Source of the DNA: Streptomyces parvus
GTDB taxonomy: Bacteria; Actinomycetota; Actinomycetes; Streptomycetales; Streptomycetaceae
Reading direction: 5' to 3'
Length of the DNA: 64,000 nucleotides
Assembly: GCF_014648875.1 (NCBI RefSeq)
Contig: NZ_BMRY01000013.1
Span: 62,001-126,000, forward strand
The position numbers were made by a program, and so were the translations under genes. Within the stretch, counting starts at the first letter, position 1. The number at the start of each line of letters is the position of its first letter. The notes below the pieces were generated by a model. The model searched no databases. It saw only the letters and a program-made list of their open reading frames with translations, and was not told where the DNA came from. Below, piece after piece: positions 1-8,761 of the stretch.

Positions 1-119
1 GCTGTCCGGAAATCCGGTCGCCGGGACGTTGATCTGCGCCGAAATGGCCAGTAATCACCGTATCCCTGCGGCTGGAAAACATCGATTCGAGCGGTACGAA
101 GTCGTCCGAATGCCGGAAC

Positions 120-1058
120 TCACGCCCCGCGTGCGCCACCGGCGGAGCCAGGCTTCTCCGCGAACACCCACCGGTTGCCCGCCAGCGCGTCGTTCGGCTC
201 GGGCAGGGGGCCGCGTCCGTGCAGGCGGGTGAAGTCGAAGGGGGTGTGGACCGAGGTGGACCAGCCCCGGTCCGTCAGACGGCCCGCCGAGTCGGGGCGG
301 GGAGCCAGGTCGAACAGGTCCAGCAGGTCGATGCCGATCTGCTCCCTGGTGGCCGTGTACAGCGGGCTGTCGCGGTACTCCAGCAGGTCCTTCTCCAGCT
401 TCACCTCGAAGGCCAGCGCGCTGCCCCCGGCGCTCAGCCCCTCCACCGTGTCGATGAGGTAGGTCTCGGCGGCCGGCGGCAGGTAGAACAGCAGCCCCTC
501 GACCAGCCAGACGCTCGGCGCTGCCGGGTCGAAGCCGACGCGGGGAAGGGCGTCGGCCCAGTCGGCGCGGAGATCCATCGGAACCGGTACGCGCGCCGCC
601 CTCGGGGTGGCCGAAAGACCGCCGAGCACCCGGTGCTTGAAGTCCAGCACCTCCTTCCGGTCGATCTCGAAGACCACGCAGCCGGGAGGCCAGTCGAGCC
701 GGAACGCGCGTGCGTCCAACCCCGCCCCGACCAGGACCACTTGGCGGGCGCCCCCGACGCGTACCGACCGGAGGAGGAAGTCGTCGAGGACCCGCGTCCG
801 CAGCCCGAAGTACCGCGCGAACCGTCCCCACAGCGGGTTCGTGTCCCCGTCCGGGACCTGACGCGGGTGGACCGGCCAGTCGGCGGAGGCCTCGGCCGCG
901 CGCACGAAGTGCTCCGCGTACACGTCCCGGGCCAGGCTGTCGGAGCGGTGGGATTCGAGAGCCCGCGCCGCCGCGACCAGGAGAGCGGTCACACCGACCC
1001 CGCCCGCCACGCCCTCCACACCGGTGCCGTCGGTGTTCCGATGTGCTGTGTCGACCAT
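120..1058 (-). CDS. Class I SAM-dependent methyltransferase, leucine-carboxyl-methyltransferase-like
   Basis: This 312-aa protein has the layout of the LCM/TIGR00027 methyltransferase family. The SAM-binding glycine motif GAGLDAR lies at about residues 111-117, followed by an acidic strand end (EIDRKEVLDFK, about 131-141) and a WLVEGLLFYLP motif typical of the family. Several members transfer methyl groups to carboxylates. It is the last gene of a four-gene minus-strand operon, 27 nt after the alcohol dehydrogenase. By inference it could methylate the carboxylate or hydroxyl made by the upstream dehydrogenases. The substrate cannot be read from sequence, and the family also holds many uncharacterised actinobacterial members. 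Confidence 0.85.
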   Translation of the reverse strand: MVDTAHRNTDGTGVEGVAGGVGVTALLVAAARALESHRSDSLARDVYAEHFVRAAEASADWPVHPRQVPDGDTNPLWGRFARYFGLRTRVLDDFLLRSVRVGGARQVVLVGAGLDARAFRLDWPPGCVVFEIDRKEVLDFKHRVLGGLSATPRAARVPVPMDLRADWADALPRVGFDPAAPSVWLVEGLLFYLPPAAETYLIDTVEGLSAGGSALAFEVKLEKDLLEYRDSPLYTATREQIGIDLLDLFDLAPRPDSAGRLTDRGWSTSVHTPFDFTRLHGRGPLPEPNDALAGNRWVFAEKPGSAGGARGA

Positions 1059-1085
1059 GTGTACTCCCTCGGGAATTCGCGGGCT

Positions 1086-2174
1086 TTACGGAATCAGCAC
1101 CGGCTTCACCACGCGCCCCGCCTCGCAGTCGGCCTCGGCCTCGTTGACGTCGGTGAGCGGGTACGTACGGATCAGCTGGTCGAAAGGGAACCGCCCGGCC
1201 TGCCACAGCCCGGTCAGCCGGGGGATCATCAGGGCCGGGACCGCGTCCCCCTCGCAGATGTGGGAGATCCTCCGGCCCTGGTCCAAGGTCCCCGTCTCCA
1301 GCGGGAGTTCGGCGTGCAGCCGGGCCACCAGGCCGAGGTGCCCCCTCGGGCGCAGCGACCGGAGCGCGTCGTTGATCAGCGGGGCGGAGCCCGTGGTGTC
1401 GAGGGCGTACCGCGCGGCGCCGTCGGTCAGCCGGCGGATGCGGCCGGGAAGGTCGCCCGATGCGGCGTGCAGCGCGGTCGCGCCGAACTTCTCGGCGAGG
1501 GCCAGCCGTTCGGGGTGCCGGTCGACCGCCACGGCGACGGCCCCCGCGGCGGTGGCCGCCATGACCGCCGCCAGGCCCACCGCTCCGGCGCCGAAGACCG
1601 CGACGGTGTCACCCGGGCCCGCGCCGAAGGAGTTGAGGACCGCCCCGGCGCCGGTGAGGAAGCCGCAGCCGAGCGGCCCGAGCAGTTCGAGCGGGAGCGA
1701 AGGATCGACCCGTACGGCGTTGCGGGCCGGGACCATCGCGTACGCGGCGAAGGAGGACTGGCCGAACCACCGGGGCGCAAGCCCGCCCCCGGCCGCGTCG
1801 GTGAACCGGGCCGCGTTCTCGGAGCGGCCGCCGAAGAGGTTGAGCGCCGCGAACTTGTCGCAGTAGGCGGGGGCCGCGCCGAGGCAGTTCCGGCAGTGTC
1901 CGCAGGAGTCGAAGCTCAGCACGACGTGGTCGCCGGGGATCGGCCCGGTGCCGGAGCCGCCCGCCTCGACCACCACACCGGCCCCCTCGTGGCCGAGCAC
2001 CGCGGGCAGCGGGGAGCGGCCCGCCGAGCGCCGGACGGCGAGATCGGTCCGGCACATGCCGCACCCCGCGATGCGGACCAGCACCTCGCCGTCCCCCGGA
2101 CCCGCGTTCAGCATCACCTCCTCGACGGCGAACGGGTCCTCGTACGAGCGCAGTACCGCGGCGTCGAACCTCAT
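1086..2174 (-). CDS. Zinc-dependent alcohol dehydrogenase, aryl-alcohol (XylB-like) type
   Basis: This 362-aa medium-chain dehydrogenase oxidises or reduces a primary alcohol with NAD(P). Catalytic zinc ligands are visible as GCGMCRTD (Cys38/Cys41) and GHEGAG (His62/Glu63). The structural zinc ligands are Cys91, Cys94, Cys97 and Cys105. A Rossmann motif FGAGAVG lies near residue 195. The sequence resembles benzyl/aryl alcohol dehydrogenases, which fits an aromatic hydroxymethyl substrate. The ATG at 2174 overlaps the stop of the aldehyde dehydrogenase by 4 nt (ATGA), so the two are translationally coupled. In this operon a hydroxymethyl-furan is a sensible inferred substrate. Confidence 0.88.
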   Translation of the reverse strand: MRFDAAVLRSYEDPFAVEEVMLNAGPGDGEVLVRIAGCGMCRTDLAVRRSAGRSPLPAVLGHEGAGVVVEAGGSGTGPIPGDHVVLSFDSCGHCRNCLGAAPAYCDKFAALNLFGGRSENAARFTDAAGGGLAPRWFGQSSFAAYAMVPARNAVRVDPSLPLELLGPLGCGFLTGAGAVLNSFGAGPGDTVAVFGAGAVGLAAVMAATAAGAVAVAVDRHPERLALAEKFGATALHAASGDLPGRIRRLTDGAARYALDTTGSAPLINDALRSLRPRGHLGLVARLHAELPLETGTLDQGRRISHICEGDAVPALMIPRLTGLWQAGRFPFDQLIRTYPLTDVNEAEADCEAGRVVKPVLIP

Positions 2175-3580
2175 TGCCGGCCCTCCTGGGGGCGGTGTAC
2201 GACAAAGGGGCTGAGGTTGCCGTACAGCCCCCACGGCCCGCCCGCGACGCCGACGCCGCTCTCCTTGACCCCGGCGAAGGGCTGGGCGAGGGAGAGTTCG
2301 GCGTGGTGGTTGATCCACGCCGTCCCGCACTCCAGCCGGCCGGCCACCGCCTCGGCCCGGTCCAGGTCGGTGCCCCACACCGAGCCGCCCAGCCCGAAGA
2401 GGGTGGCGTTGGCCGCCTCGACGGCCTCGTCCACGGTTCCGTACGGCAGCACCGGCAGGACCGGACCGAACTGCTCCTCCGTCACCACCGGGCTGTCGGG
2501 CGGGACATCGGTCAGGACGGTCGGGGCGTGGAAGTAGCCCGGCCGGTCCAGCCGATGACCCCCGGCCGCCGCCCCGGCCCCGTCCGCCAGGGCCCTCGCC
2601 GTGTACCGCTCCACCCGGGCCAGCTGGGCGGCGTTGTTGAGCGGCCCCAGCTCCGTACCCTCGTCGAGGCCCGCCCCGACGACCACTGCCTTCGCCCGTT
2701 CCGCCAGGGCCTCGACCACCCGGCCGTGGAGCCGGGCCGGGGCGTAGACCCGTTTGACCGCCATGCAGACCTGCCCGCAGTTCCGGAACGCCGCCCAGAA
2801 CAGCCGGTCCGCGATCCGCTCCACGTCCACGTCGTCCAGCAGGATCGCGGCGTCGTTGCCGCCCAGCTCCAGCGTGACCCGGGCCAGGCCGGACGCCGCG
2901 CCCGCCGCGACGGACCGCCCGGTGGGGACCGACCCCGTGAACGTCACATGCCGGATTCCCGGGTGGGACGCGAGGAGCGCGCCGAGGGGCTCGCGACCGG
3001 TGATCACCGTCAGCACGCCCTCGGGCAGGGTGGCGGACAGGACGGACCCCAGCAGCCGGGTGGCCAGCGGCGTGAAGGGGGAGGGCTTGAGAACCACCGT
3101 GTTGCCCGCGGCGAGCGCGGGCGCGAACTTCGCCGAGGCGAGCTGGAGCGGGAAGTTCCACGGGACGACGGCGGCGACGGGCCCGAGCGACCGCCAGCGG
3201 ATCTCGCTGTGCACCGCCCGGCCGTCCGCGATGGTCCGGGTCTCGGGGGCCGACGCGGCGAACCACCGCAGGCGCGCCGCCGTGCGGGCGATCTCCGCGT
3301 ACGACTCGGTCAGGGGTTTGCCCTGCTCCCGGGTGAGCAGGGGCGCGAGCTCAGGCCCGGCCGCCTCCACGGCGTCGGCCGAAGCGAGCAGGGCGGCGGC
3401 GCGGGCGGCGGGGTCGGTCCGCCAGCTCCGCCAGGCCTCGTGCGCCCGGTGGACCACCGCGTCCAGCTCCTGGGCCCGCTGGTCGGGAGCCTCGTCGAAG
3501 GCTTCGCCCGTCGCCGGGTCGAGCACGGTGAGGCGCTCACCGGGGGACGCCGGGTCCGGGGCGAGCTGATACGGCGCCAC
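2171..3580 (-). CDS. NAD(P)-dependent aldehyde dehydrogenase
   Basis: This 469-aa ALDH-superfamily enzyme oxidises an aldehyde to a carboxylic acid. The general-base Glu is in LELGGNDA and the catalytic Cys in RNCGQVCMA. The cofactor-binding segments VPWNFPLQLA and FTGSVPTGR are present, and the length is normal. It starts 8 nt after the stop of the MfnB-like gene and ends in a 4-nt overlap with the alcohol dehydrogenase. Next to a furan-aldehyde synthase, the simplest inference is oxidation of the furan-2-carboxaldehyde to a furoic acid. This is not shown by sequence alone. Confidence 0.9.
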   Translation of the reverse strand: MAPYQLAPDPASPGERLTVLDPATGEAFDEAPDQRAQELDAVVHRAHEAWRSWRTDPAARAAALLASADAVEAAGPELAPLLTREQGKPLTESYAEIARTAARLRWFAASAPETRTIADGRAVHSEIRWRSLGPVAAVVPWNFPLQLASAKFAPALAAGNTVVLKPSPFTPLATRLLGSVLSATLPEGVLTVITGREPLGALLASHPGIRHVTFTGSVPTGRSVAAGAASGLARVTLELGGNDAAILLDDVDVERIADRLFWAAFRNCGQVCMAVKRVYAPARLHGRVVEALAERAKAVVVGAGLDEGTELGPLNNAAQLARVERYTARALADGAGAAAGGHRLDRPGYFHAPTVLTDVPPDSPVVTEEQFGPVLPVLPYGTVDEAVEAANATLFGLGGSVWGTDLDRAEAVAGRLECGTAWINHHAELSLAQPFAGVKESGVGVAGGPWGLYGNLSPFVVHRPQEGRQ

Positions 3581-3588
3581 GCCGGCGG

Positions 3589-4341
3589 TCAGCTCGCGGC
3601 CGGGGTCGCCGCGTGTTCCCGGGCGTGCCGGTCCATCTCCGCCCGGAACTCGGCCACCAGCCGCGGCTGGATCCGCCCGGAATTGCGGTCGCCGCCCTCG
3701 CAGACCGCCCCGCGTACGCCGACGATGTCCGTCCCGATCCGGGTCAGCACGGCGAGATCCTCCCGCTTCACGCTGCCCGCGAGCGCGGCGAGCAGCCCGG
3801 CGTCGTGGGCCAGCCGGACGAACTCCCCGCAGGCTTCCGGCGGCACATGGTCGAACAGTCGGGTCCCGTCCTTGATCGCGGTGTCGAGCATTGCCGCGTC
3901 GGAGCCGGAGCGGCGGGCGATGTCGGGCAGCGCGAGCGGGCTCACACAGCCGATCCGGTGCGCGTCGGCATAGCCCGAGGCGACGACGAACGCGTCAGGC
4001 CGGAAGTCCTTGACGGCCCGGACCACTCCGCGCATCACCTCGATGGCCTGGTCGGGCGTCGTGCACCCGTAGAGGCCGACCTTGATGTAGGTGGCTCCGG
4101 AGACCGCCGCGCCGAGCGCCGCCTGCGCCACCGTGCCCGGCTTGTACGGGACGTCCCCGACCGTCGCCGACACCGGCTTGTCCGCCGGGACCGCCCCGCG
4201 GATCTCCCGGATGACCCAGGGGAAGTTCGCGCCGAGCGAGCCCTCGTCGGGCTTCTTCACATCGACGATGTCGAGATGGTCCGCCGCCTTCGCGCACGCG
4301 AGGGCTTCCTCGACACCGTCCGGGGAGATGAGCAGCAGCAA
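3589..4341 (-). CDS. mfnB: (5-formylfuran-3-yl)methyl phosphate synthase (MfnB-like)
   Basis: MfnB condenses two glyceraldehyde-3-phosphates into 4-(hydroxymethyl)-2-furancarboxaldehyde phosphate, the furan ring of methanofuran in archaea. This 250-aa protein matches the archaeal family along its whole length. It has a DIVDVKKP active-site lysine near residue 29, SATVGDVPYKPGT, IKVGLYG, the lysine motif AMLDTAIKDG, and GTDIVGVRGAVCEGGDR near the C-terminus. I chose the TTG at 4341 because the protein then begins LLLISPDG, as archaeal MfnB does, with AAGGA about 8 nt upstream. Longer in-frame starts lack family support. It heads an operon with ALDH, ADH and methyltransferase genes. No MfnC-type aminotransferase is nearby. 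Confidence 0.88.
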   Translation of the reverse strand: MLLLISPDGVEEALACAKAADHLDIVDVKKPDEGSLGANFPWVIREIRGAVPADKPVSATVGDVPYKPGTVAQAALGAAVSGATYIKVGLYGCTTPDQAIEVMRGVVRAVKDFRPDAFVVASGYADAHRIGCVSPLALPDIARRSGSDAAMLDTAIKDGTRLFDHVPPEACGEFVRLAHDAGLLAALAGSVKREDLAVLTRIGTDIVGVRGAVCEGGDRNSGRIQPRLVAEFRAEMDRHAREHAATPAAS

Positions 4342-4361
4342 CGTGGATTCCTTCCACCGCG

Positions 4362-4381
4362 GACACCCCCTGGAGGGTGTC
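4362..4381 (-). promoter_or_regulatory. Inverted repeat just upstream of the mfnB-like start
   Basis: Arms GACACCC and GGGTGTC are separated by 6 nt. The repeat ends 21 nt before the TTG start of the furan operon. It could be a repressor site or a leader hairpin. No regulator gene is adjacent, so the role is open. Confidence 0.35.
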
Positions 4382-4518
4382 TTGCCGATCAGGTCCGGCT
4401 CATCCTCGCCGCGCCGCTCAACCCCCCGGCAGGGCGCGAGGGATGGCGAACGGAGCACTGCTCCGACGCACTCACGCCCCCCGCGACGCGCCGTTCACCT
4501 CGGCCCACGCCCGCCGGG

Positions 4519-5232
4519 TCACACGGCCCCGGGGTTGCCGTAATAGGCTCCCGCCCCGTGTTTACGGGTGAAATGGCGGTCCAGCAGATGCTGAGGCGGC
4601 CGGGCCGCCCCCAGGGAGAGCGTGTGCAGCGCCATCTCCGCGACCGCCTCGCAGATCACCGCGTGCTCCAGCGAAGCGTCGGCGTCCGCACCCCAGGTGA
4701 AGGGACCGTGGTGCGCGACGAGGGCGGCGGGCACCGTCCGGGCCCGTTCGTCGTCGCCTCCGAGCAGCTCCACGATGACCTGCCCGGTGTTGAACTCGTA
4801 GTCCGTCGCGCACTGTTCGGCGCTGAGCGGCTCGGTGACCGGCACCGGGCCGTCGAAGGTGTCCGCGTGCGTGGTGCCGAGCACCGGGATCGGGCGGCGG
4901 GCCTGGGCGAAGGCCACGGCGTGCGGGGAGTGGGTGTGCGTGACCCCGCCGATCGACGGGAAGGCCCGGTAGAGGCTCCGGTGCGTCTCGGTGTCCGTCG
5001 AGGGCCGCAGCTCGCCCTCGACCACCCGGCCGTCGTCCAGGGCGACGACGACGAGATGCTCCGCGTGCAGCCGGTCGTACGGCACCCCCGACGGCTTGAT
5101 GACGAACACCCCGGCCTCCCGGTCGACGCCGCTCACGTTGCCCCAGGTCAGCGTGGCCAGCCCCGCTGCGGGAATGCGCAGATTGGAGGCGAGGACCTCG
5201 TCGCGCAGCGACGCGAAGGCGGAGCGGGACAT
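4519..5232 (-). CDS. araD: L-ribulose-5-phosphate 4-epimerase
   Basis: AraD converts L-ribulose-5-phosphate to D-xylulose-5-phosphate, the last step of L-arabinose catabolism. This 237-aa class II aldolase-fold protein carries the zinc-binding THTHSPHAVAFAQ segment and a further HADTF histidine. TWGNVSGVDR near the N-terminus is the phosphate-binding region. E. coli AraD is 231 aa. The ATG at 5232 was chosen for its GGAGG about 8 nt upstream; the longer frame has no family support. It is the last gene of the araB-araA-araD series, 50 nt after araA, and ends about 180 nt before the furan operon on the same strand. Confidence 0.93.
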   Translation of the reverse strand: MSRSAFASLRDEVLASNLRIPAAGLATLTWGNVSGVDREAGVFVIKPSGVPYDRLHAEHLVVVALDDGRVVEGELRPSTDTETHRSLYRAFPSIGGVTHTHSPHAVAFAQARRPIPVLGTTHADTFDGPVPVTEPLSAEQCATDYEFNTGQVIVELLGGDDERARTVPAALVAHHGPFTWGADADASLEHAVICEAVAEMALHTLSLGAARPPQHLLDRHFTRKHGAGAYYGNPGAV

Positions 5233-5282
5233 GGCGTGGCCTCCTGGCGGGGGTGGGGGAGCCGTCGCGCGGGCGGTGCCGC

Positions 5283-6797
5283 TCACAGGGCGTCGGCCAG
5301 TCGGTGGTAGGCCTGGTTCCAGCGGAGTTCCTGGGCGAACCGGCGTACGGTCGTGTCGGCGTCGATGAACGCGAGTTCCACGGCCAGCATGTCGGCCAGA
5401 TCCTCGAACTCCTCGCGTCCCAGAGCCGTGGTGAGCACCGTGTGATGCGGGGCCCCGGCGGTCAGCCACGCCTCCGTCGAGGTGCGAAGGTCGGGCTCCG
5501 GGCGCCAGACCGCGCGGGCCACGGGCAGCAGGGGCAGCGGTTCGGGCGGCCCGACGACGTCGATCCGGTTGGCGACCAGCCGGAACCGGGAGCCCATGTC
5601 GGCCAGCCCCACGACGACTCCGGGGGCGGGGGCCGCGTCGAACACCAGGCGGACCGGGTCCTCACGCCCGCCGATGCTCAGCGGGTGGATCTCGCAGGAG
5701 GGCGTGGTGGCGGCGAGGGACGGGCACACCTCCAGCATGTGCGCCCCGAGGACGAGCCCGCTGTCCGGAGCGAGGTCGTAGGTGTAGTCCTCCATGAAGG
5801 ACGTGCCGCCCGGCAGCCCGTACGCCATGGCCTTCGTGGCCCGCAGCAGCGCCGAGGTCTTCCAGTCGCCCTCGCCCCCGAAGCCGTAACCGTCGGCCAT
5901 CAGCCGCTGCACCGCGAGACCGGGCAACTGCCGCAAGCCGCCCAGATCTTCGAAGTTGGTGGTGAAGGCGTTGAAGCCGCCGCCGGTGAGGAAGCCGCGC
6001 AGTCCGGCCTCGATCCGGGCCGCGTACCGCAGGGAGGCGTGGCGCTCCTTGCCGGGGAGCAGCTCCGGAGCCAGCGTGTAACGGTCGGCGTACTCCTCGG
6101 TGAGGGCCAGGACGGCGCTGTCGTCCACGGCGTCCACGGCCGCCACCAACTCGTTGACGCCGTAGGTGTTGACGGACGTGCCGAACCTGAACTGGGCCTC
6201 GACCTTGTCCCCTTCGGTGACCGCGACATCACGCATGTTGTCCCCGAAGCGGGCGAGGCGCAGGCGTGCGAACTCGGCCCGGCCGACGGCGGCACGGGTC
6301 CAGGCCGCGATGCGGTGGGCCACGTCGGGGGAGGAGACGTGCCCCGTCACGGTCTTGCGGGCGACGCCGATGCGGGACTGGATATGGCCGAACTCGCGGT
6401 CCCCGTGCGCCGCTTGGTTCAGATTCATGAAGTCCATGTCGATCGTGGACCAGGGGAGACGGCGGTTAGCCTGGGTGTGGAGGTGAAGGAGGGGCTTGCG
6501 CAGGGAAGCGAGGCCGGTGATCCACATCTTGGCGGGGGAGAAGGTGTGCATCCAGGCGATGAGGCCGATGCAGCGGTCGTCCGCCTCGGCGTCCAGACAC
6601 AGTCGGCGGATCGCGTCCGCCTCCGTCAGAACGGGCTTCCACACGATGCGCACGGTCGGCCCGGCTCCGGCACCGGCGGCGATCGTCTCGCATATCTGCC
6701 GTGACTGGGAGGCCACTTGGGCGAGGGTGTCCTCGCCGTAGAGCGACTGACTGCCGGTCAGGAACCAGACTTCGCTGTCGGCGGGGGCGAGGGGCAT
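5283..6797 (-). CDS. araA: L-arabinose isomerase
   Basis: AraA isomerises L-arabinose to L-ribulose in the cytoplasm. The 504-aa product matches the usual length of about 500 aa and starts with the typical EVWFLTGSQSLYGEDTL segment. Active-site regions are seen in GGEGDWKTSAL, SFMEDYTYDL, HMLEVCPSL and the C-terminal AGAPHHTVL, which supply the Glu and His metal ligands of the family. An ATG with GGGAG upstream begins it. It lies between araB and araD and is probably transcribed with them from the operator region at 8762-8783. Confidence 0.96.
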   Translation of the reverse strand: MPLAPADSEVWFLTGSQSLYGEDTLAQVASQSRQICETIAAGAGAGPTVRIVWKPVLTEADAIRRLCLDAEADDRCIGLIAWMHTFSPAKMWITGLASLRKPLLHLHTQANRRLPWSTIDMDFMNLNQAAHGDREFGHIQSRIGVARKTVTGHVSSPDVAHRIAAWTRAAVGRAEFARLRLARFGDNMRDVAVTEGDKVEAQFRFGTSVNTYGVNELVAAVDAVDDSAVLALTEEYADRYTLAPELLPGKERHASLRYAARIEAGLRGFLTGGGFNAFTTNFEDLGGLRQLPGLAVQRLMADGYGFGGEGDWKTSALLRATKAMAYGLPGGTSFMEDYTYDLAPDSGLVLGAHMLEVCPSLAATTPSCEIHPLSIGGREDPVRLVFDAAPAPGVVVGLADMGSRFRLVANRIDVVGPPEPLPLLPVARAVWRPEPDLRTSTEAWLTAGAPHHTVLTTALGREEFEDLADMLAVELAFIDADTTVRRFAQELRWNQAYHRLADAL

Positions 6798-6874
6798 GGC
6801 GATACTCCCTGGTCGGATTGGGCGGAGGGGGTCGATAGGCGGGTGCGGGGTGCTGCGGGTCGCGGGCGTGGATG

Positions 6875-6962
6875 CTCAGGGGCTCAGGGGCTCAGGGGCT
6901 CAGGGGCTCAGGGGCTCAGGGGCTCAGGGGCTCTGCGGCTCCGGGGCTCTGTGGCTGTGCGG
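6875..6962. repeat. 8-bp tandem repeat tract between araB and araA
   Basis: Seven perfect copies of CTCAGGGG run from 6875 to 6930. Four degenerate 8-bp units (CTCTGCGG, CTCCGGGG, CTCTGTGG, CTGTGCGG) follow. The tract fills most of the 189-nt gap between araB and araA. Its unit is not a multiple of three and it lies in untranslated sequence. Confidence 0.9.
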
Positions 6963-6986
6963 TGCGCTCGGGGCGCGCGACGGGTG

Positions 6987-8711
6987 TCAGGACCCGGCCC
7001 GGCGGGCCCTGGCACGGTTGCGGAGCCTGCGCAGCCGGTGCAGCAGAAGGTCGCCGCCGGCGCCGAAGTGGTCGTGCAGCGCGCGGTATTCGGCGAAGAG
7101 TTCGTCGTAGACGTCGGCGTTGTCCGGGTCGGGGAGATACGCGTTCCGCTCGACGCCGCCCATATGGGCGGCGGCCGCCCGAACGCCCGGGTAGGCCCCG
7201 GCCGCCACCGCCGCGTGGATCGCCGAACCGAGCGCGGGGCCCTGGTCGGACGTGGCGAGCGACACGGGGCGGCGCAGGACGTCGGCGTAGATCCGCATGA
7301 GCAGCGGGTTCTTCTTGAGGCCGCCCGCCACGATGAACTCCGTGACAGGCACCCCGTGTTCCTCCAGGGTCTCGATGATGACGCGGGTGCCGAAGGCGGT
7401 CGCCTCCAGCAGGGCGCGGTAGACGTCCTCGGGGCGGGTGTCGAGCGTGAGGCCGACCAGGACTCCGGAGAGGTGGTGGTCGACGAGGGTGGAGCGGTTG
7501 CCGTTCATCCAGTCGAGCGCGACCAGGCCGTGCGCCCCGACCGGCTGCCGTCCGCCGATCCGGGACAGATGCTCGTGCAGATCCTCACCGGCGGCCTCCG
7601 CCGCGGCGCGGTAGTCGTCGGGCACGCCCTGCCGCAGCCACCAGGCGAAGATGTCGCCCACCCCGCTCTGCCCGGCCTCGTAGCCGTACGCGCCCGCCAC
7701 GATGCCCCCGTCGACCACCCCGCAGACACCGGGTACGTCGGCCAACTCGTCGCTGTTGACGACATGGCAGGTGGAGGTGCCCATGATGGCGAGCAGGTGC
7801 CCGTTCTCCACCGCCCCGGCCGCCGGCGCCGTGACGTGGGCGTCCACGTTCCCCACCGCGACCGGGGTCCCCGGCCTGAGCCCGGTCAGGGCCGCCGCTT
7901 CGGCGGTCACGGTTCCGGCGCACGAGCCGAGCGGGAGCAGCGGGTGTTCCAGGCGGGTGGCGGGGAAGTCGGCGAAGTCCGGGTGGAGTCCGGCGAGATA
8001 CGCGGGGGAGGGGTAGGAGCCGTCCTGGTGGATGCCCTTGTAGCCCGCGGTGCAGGAGTTGCGCGACTCGGCGCCGGTCAGCTGCCAGACGATCCAGTCG
8101 GCCGCCTCGATCCAGCGGGCGCAGGCGGCGTACACCGGCGGATCCTCTTCGAGCACCTGGAGCGCCTTCGCGTACTGCCATTCGGCGGAGATCCGGCCGC
8201 CGTACCGCCGGATCCAGGGCTCGCCCCGCTGGTGCGCCAGGGCGTTGATGCGGTCGGCCTGGTCCTGGGCGGCGTGGTGCTTCCAGAGTTTCGGCCAGGC
8301 GTGCGGTCGGTCCTCCCAGGCGGGCTGCTCGGCCAGCGGAACGCCGTCGGACGTGGTCGGCAGCACCGTGCAGGAGGTGAAGTCGGTGCCGATCCCGATG
8401 ATGTGGGAGGGGTCGACGCCCGCCGCCGCGAGCGCTTCGGGTACGGCGGTACGGAGAGCCTCCCGCCAGTCGCGCGGGTCCTGGAGGGCCCAGTCCGGGG
8501 GCAGGGGGGTGTCCGAGCCCGGGAGGCTCCGGTCGATGACGCCGTTGCGGTAGGTGTGCACGGCGGAGCCGAGTTCCGCACCGTCGCGGACGCGGACCAC
8601 GACGGCACGCGCCGAGAGCGTGCCGAAGTCGACGCCGACCGTGCAGGCGTCGGGCCGGCCGTCGAGAGGGCCGCCGGGAGGGATGCCGGGGGAATCGGGC
8701 TGAGGGGTCAC
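6987..8711 (-). CDS. araB: Ribulokinase
   Basis: AraB phosphorylates L-ribulose with ATP to give L-ribulose-5-phosphate. The 574-aa FGGY-family kinase has the N-terminal phosphate loop GVDFGTLSARAVVV and the ribulokinase segments GIGTDFTSCTVLP and SCTAGYKGIHQDG. It also has DWMNGNRSTL and the C-terminal nucleotide-binding IVAGGLKKNPLLM. The start is GTG at 8711 with only a weak ribosome-binding site. It is the first gene of the arabinose operon, 51 nt downstream of a LacI-type palindrome, so repression by the neighbouring LacI protein is likely. It is separated from araA by the 8-bp repeat tract. Confidence 0.95.
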   Translation of the reverse strand: MTPQPDSPGIPPGGPLDGRPDACTVGVDFGTLSARAVVVRVRDGAELGSAVHTYRNGVIDRSLPGSDTPLPPDWALQDPRDWREALRTAVPEALAAAGVDPSHIIGIGTDFTSCTVLPTTSDGVPLAEQPAWEDRPHAWPKLWKHHAAQDQADRINALAHQRGEPWIRRYGGRISAEWQYAKALQVLEEDPPVYAACARWIEAADWIVWQLTGAESRNSCTAGYKGIHQDGSYPSPAYLAGLHPDFADFPATRLEHPLLPLGSCAGTVTAEAAALTGLRPGTPVAVGNVDAHVTAPAAGAVENGHLLAIMGTSTCHVVNSDELADVPGVCGVVDGGIVAGAYGYEAGQSGVGDIFAWWLRQGVPDDYRAAAEAAGEDLHEHLSRIGGRQPVGAHGLVALDWMNGNRSTLVDHHLSGVLVGLTLDTRPEDVYRALLEATAFGTRVIIETLEEHGVPVTEFIVAGGLKKNPLLMRIYADVLRRPVSLATSDQGPALGSAIHAAVAAGAYPGVRAAAAHMGGVERNAYLPDPDNADVYDELFAEYRALHDHFGAGGDLLLHRLRRLRNRARARRAGS

Positions 8712-8761
8712 GAGCGAGACTCTCTGCTGCGGGAGTGGGTGCGGGGAGCGTCACCGCCCCC

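Noticed and set aside
29..119. Short plus-strand frame at the left edge
   Set aside because: There is no ribosome-binding site or family resemblance, and most of it is antisense to the methyltransferase gene. The first 119 nt hold no supported gene.
4342..4458. N-terminal extension of the MfnB-like frame to 4458
   Set aside because: The extra 39 residues have no counterpart in the family, while the internal TTG has a good ribosome-binding site and gives the family N-terminus.
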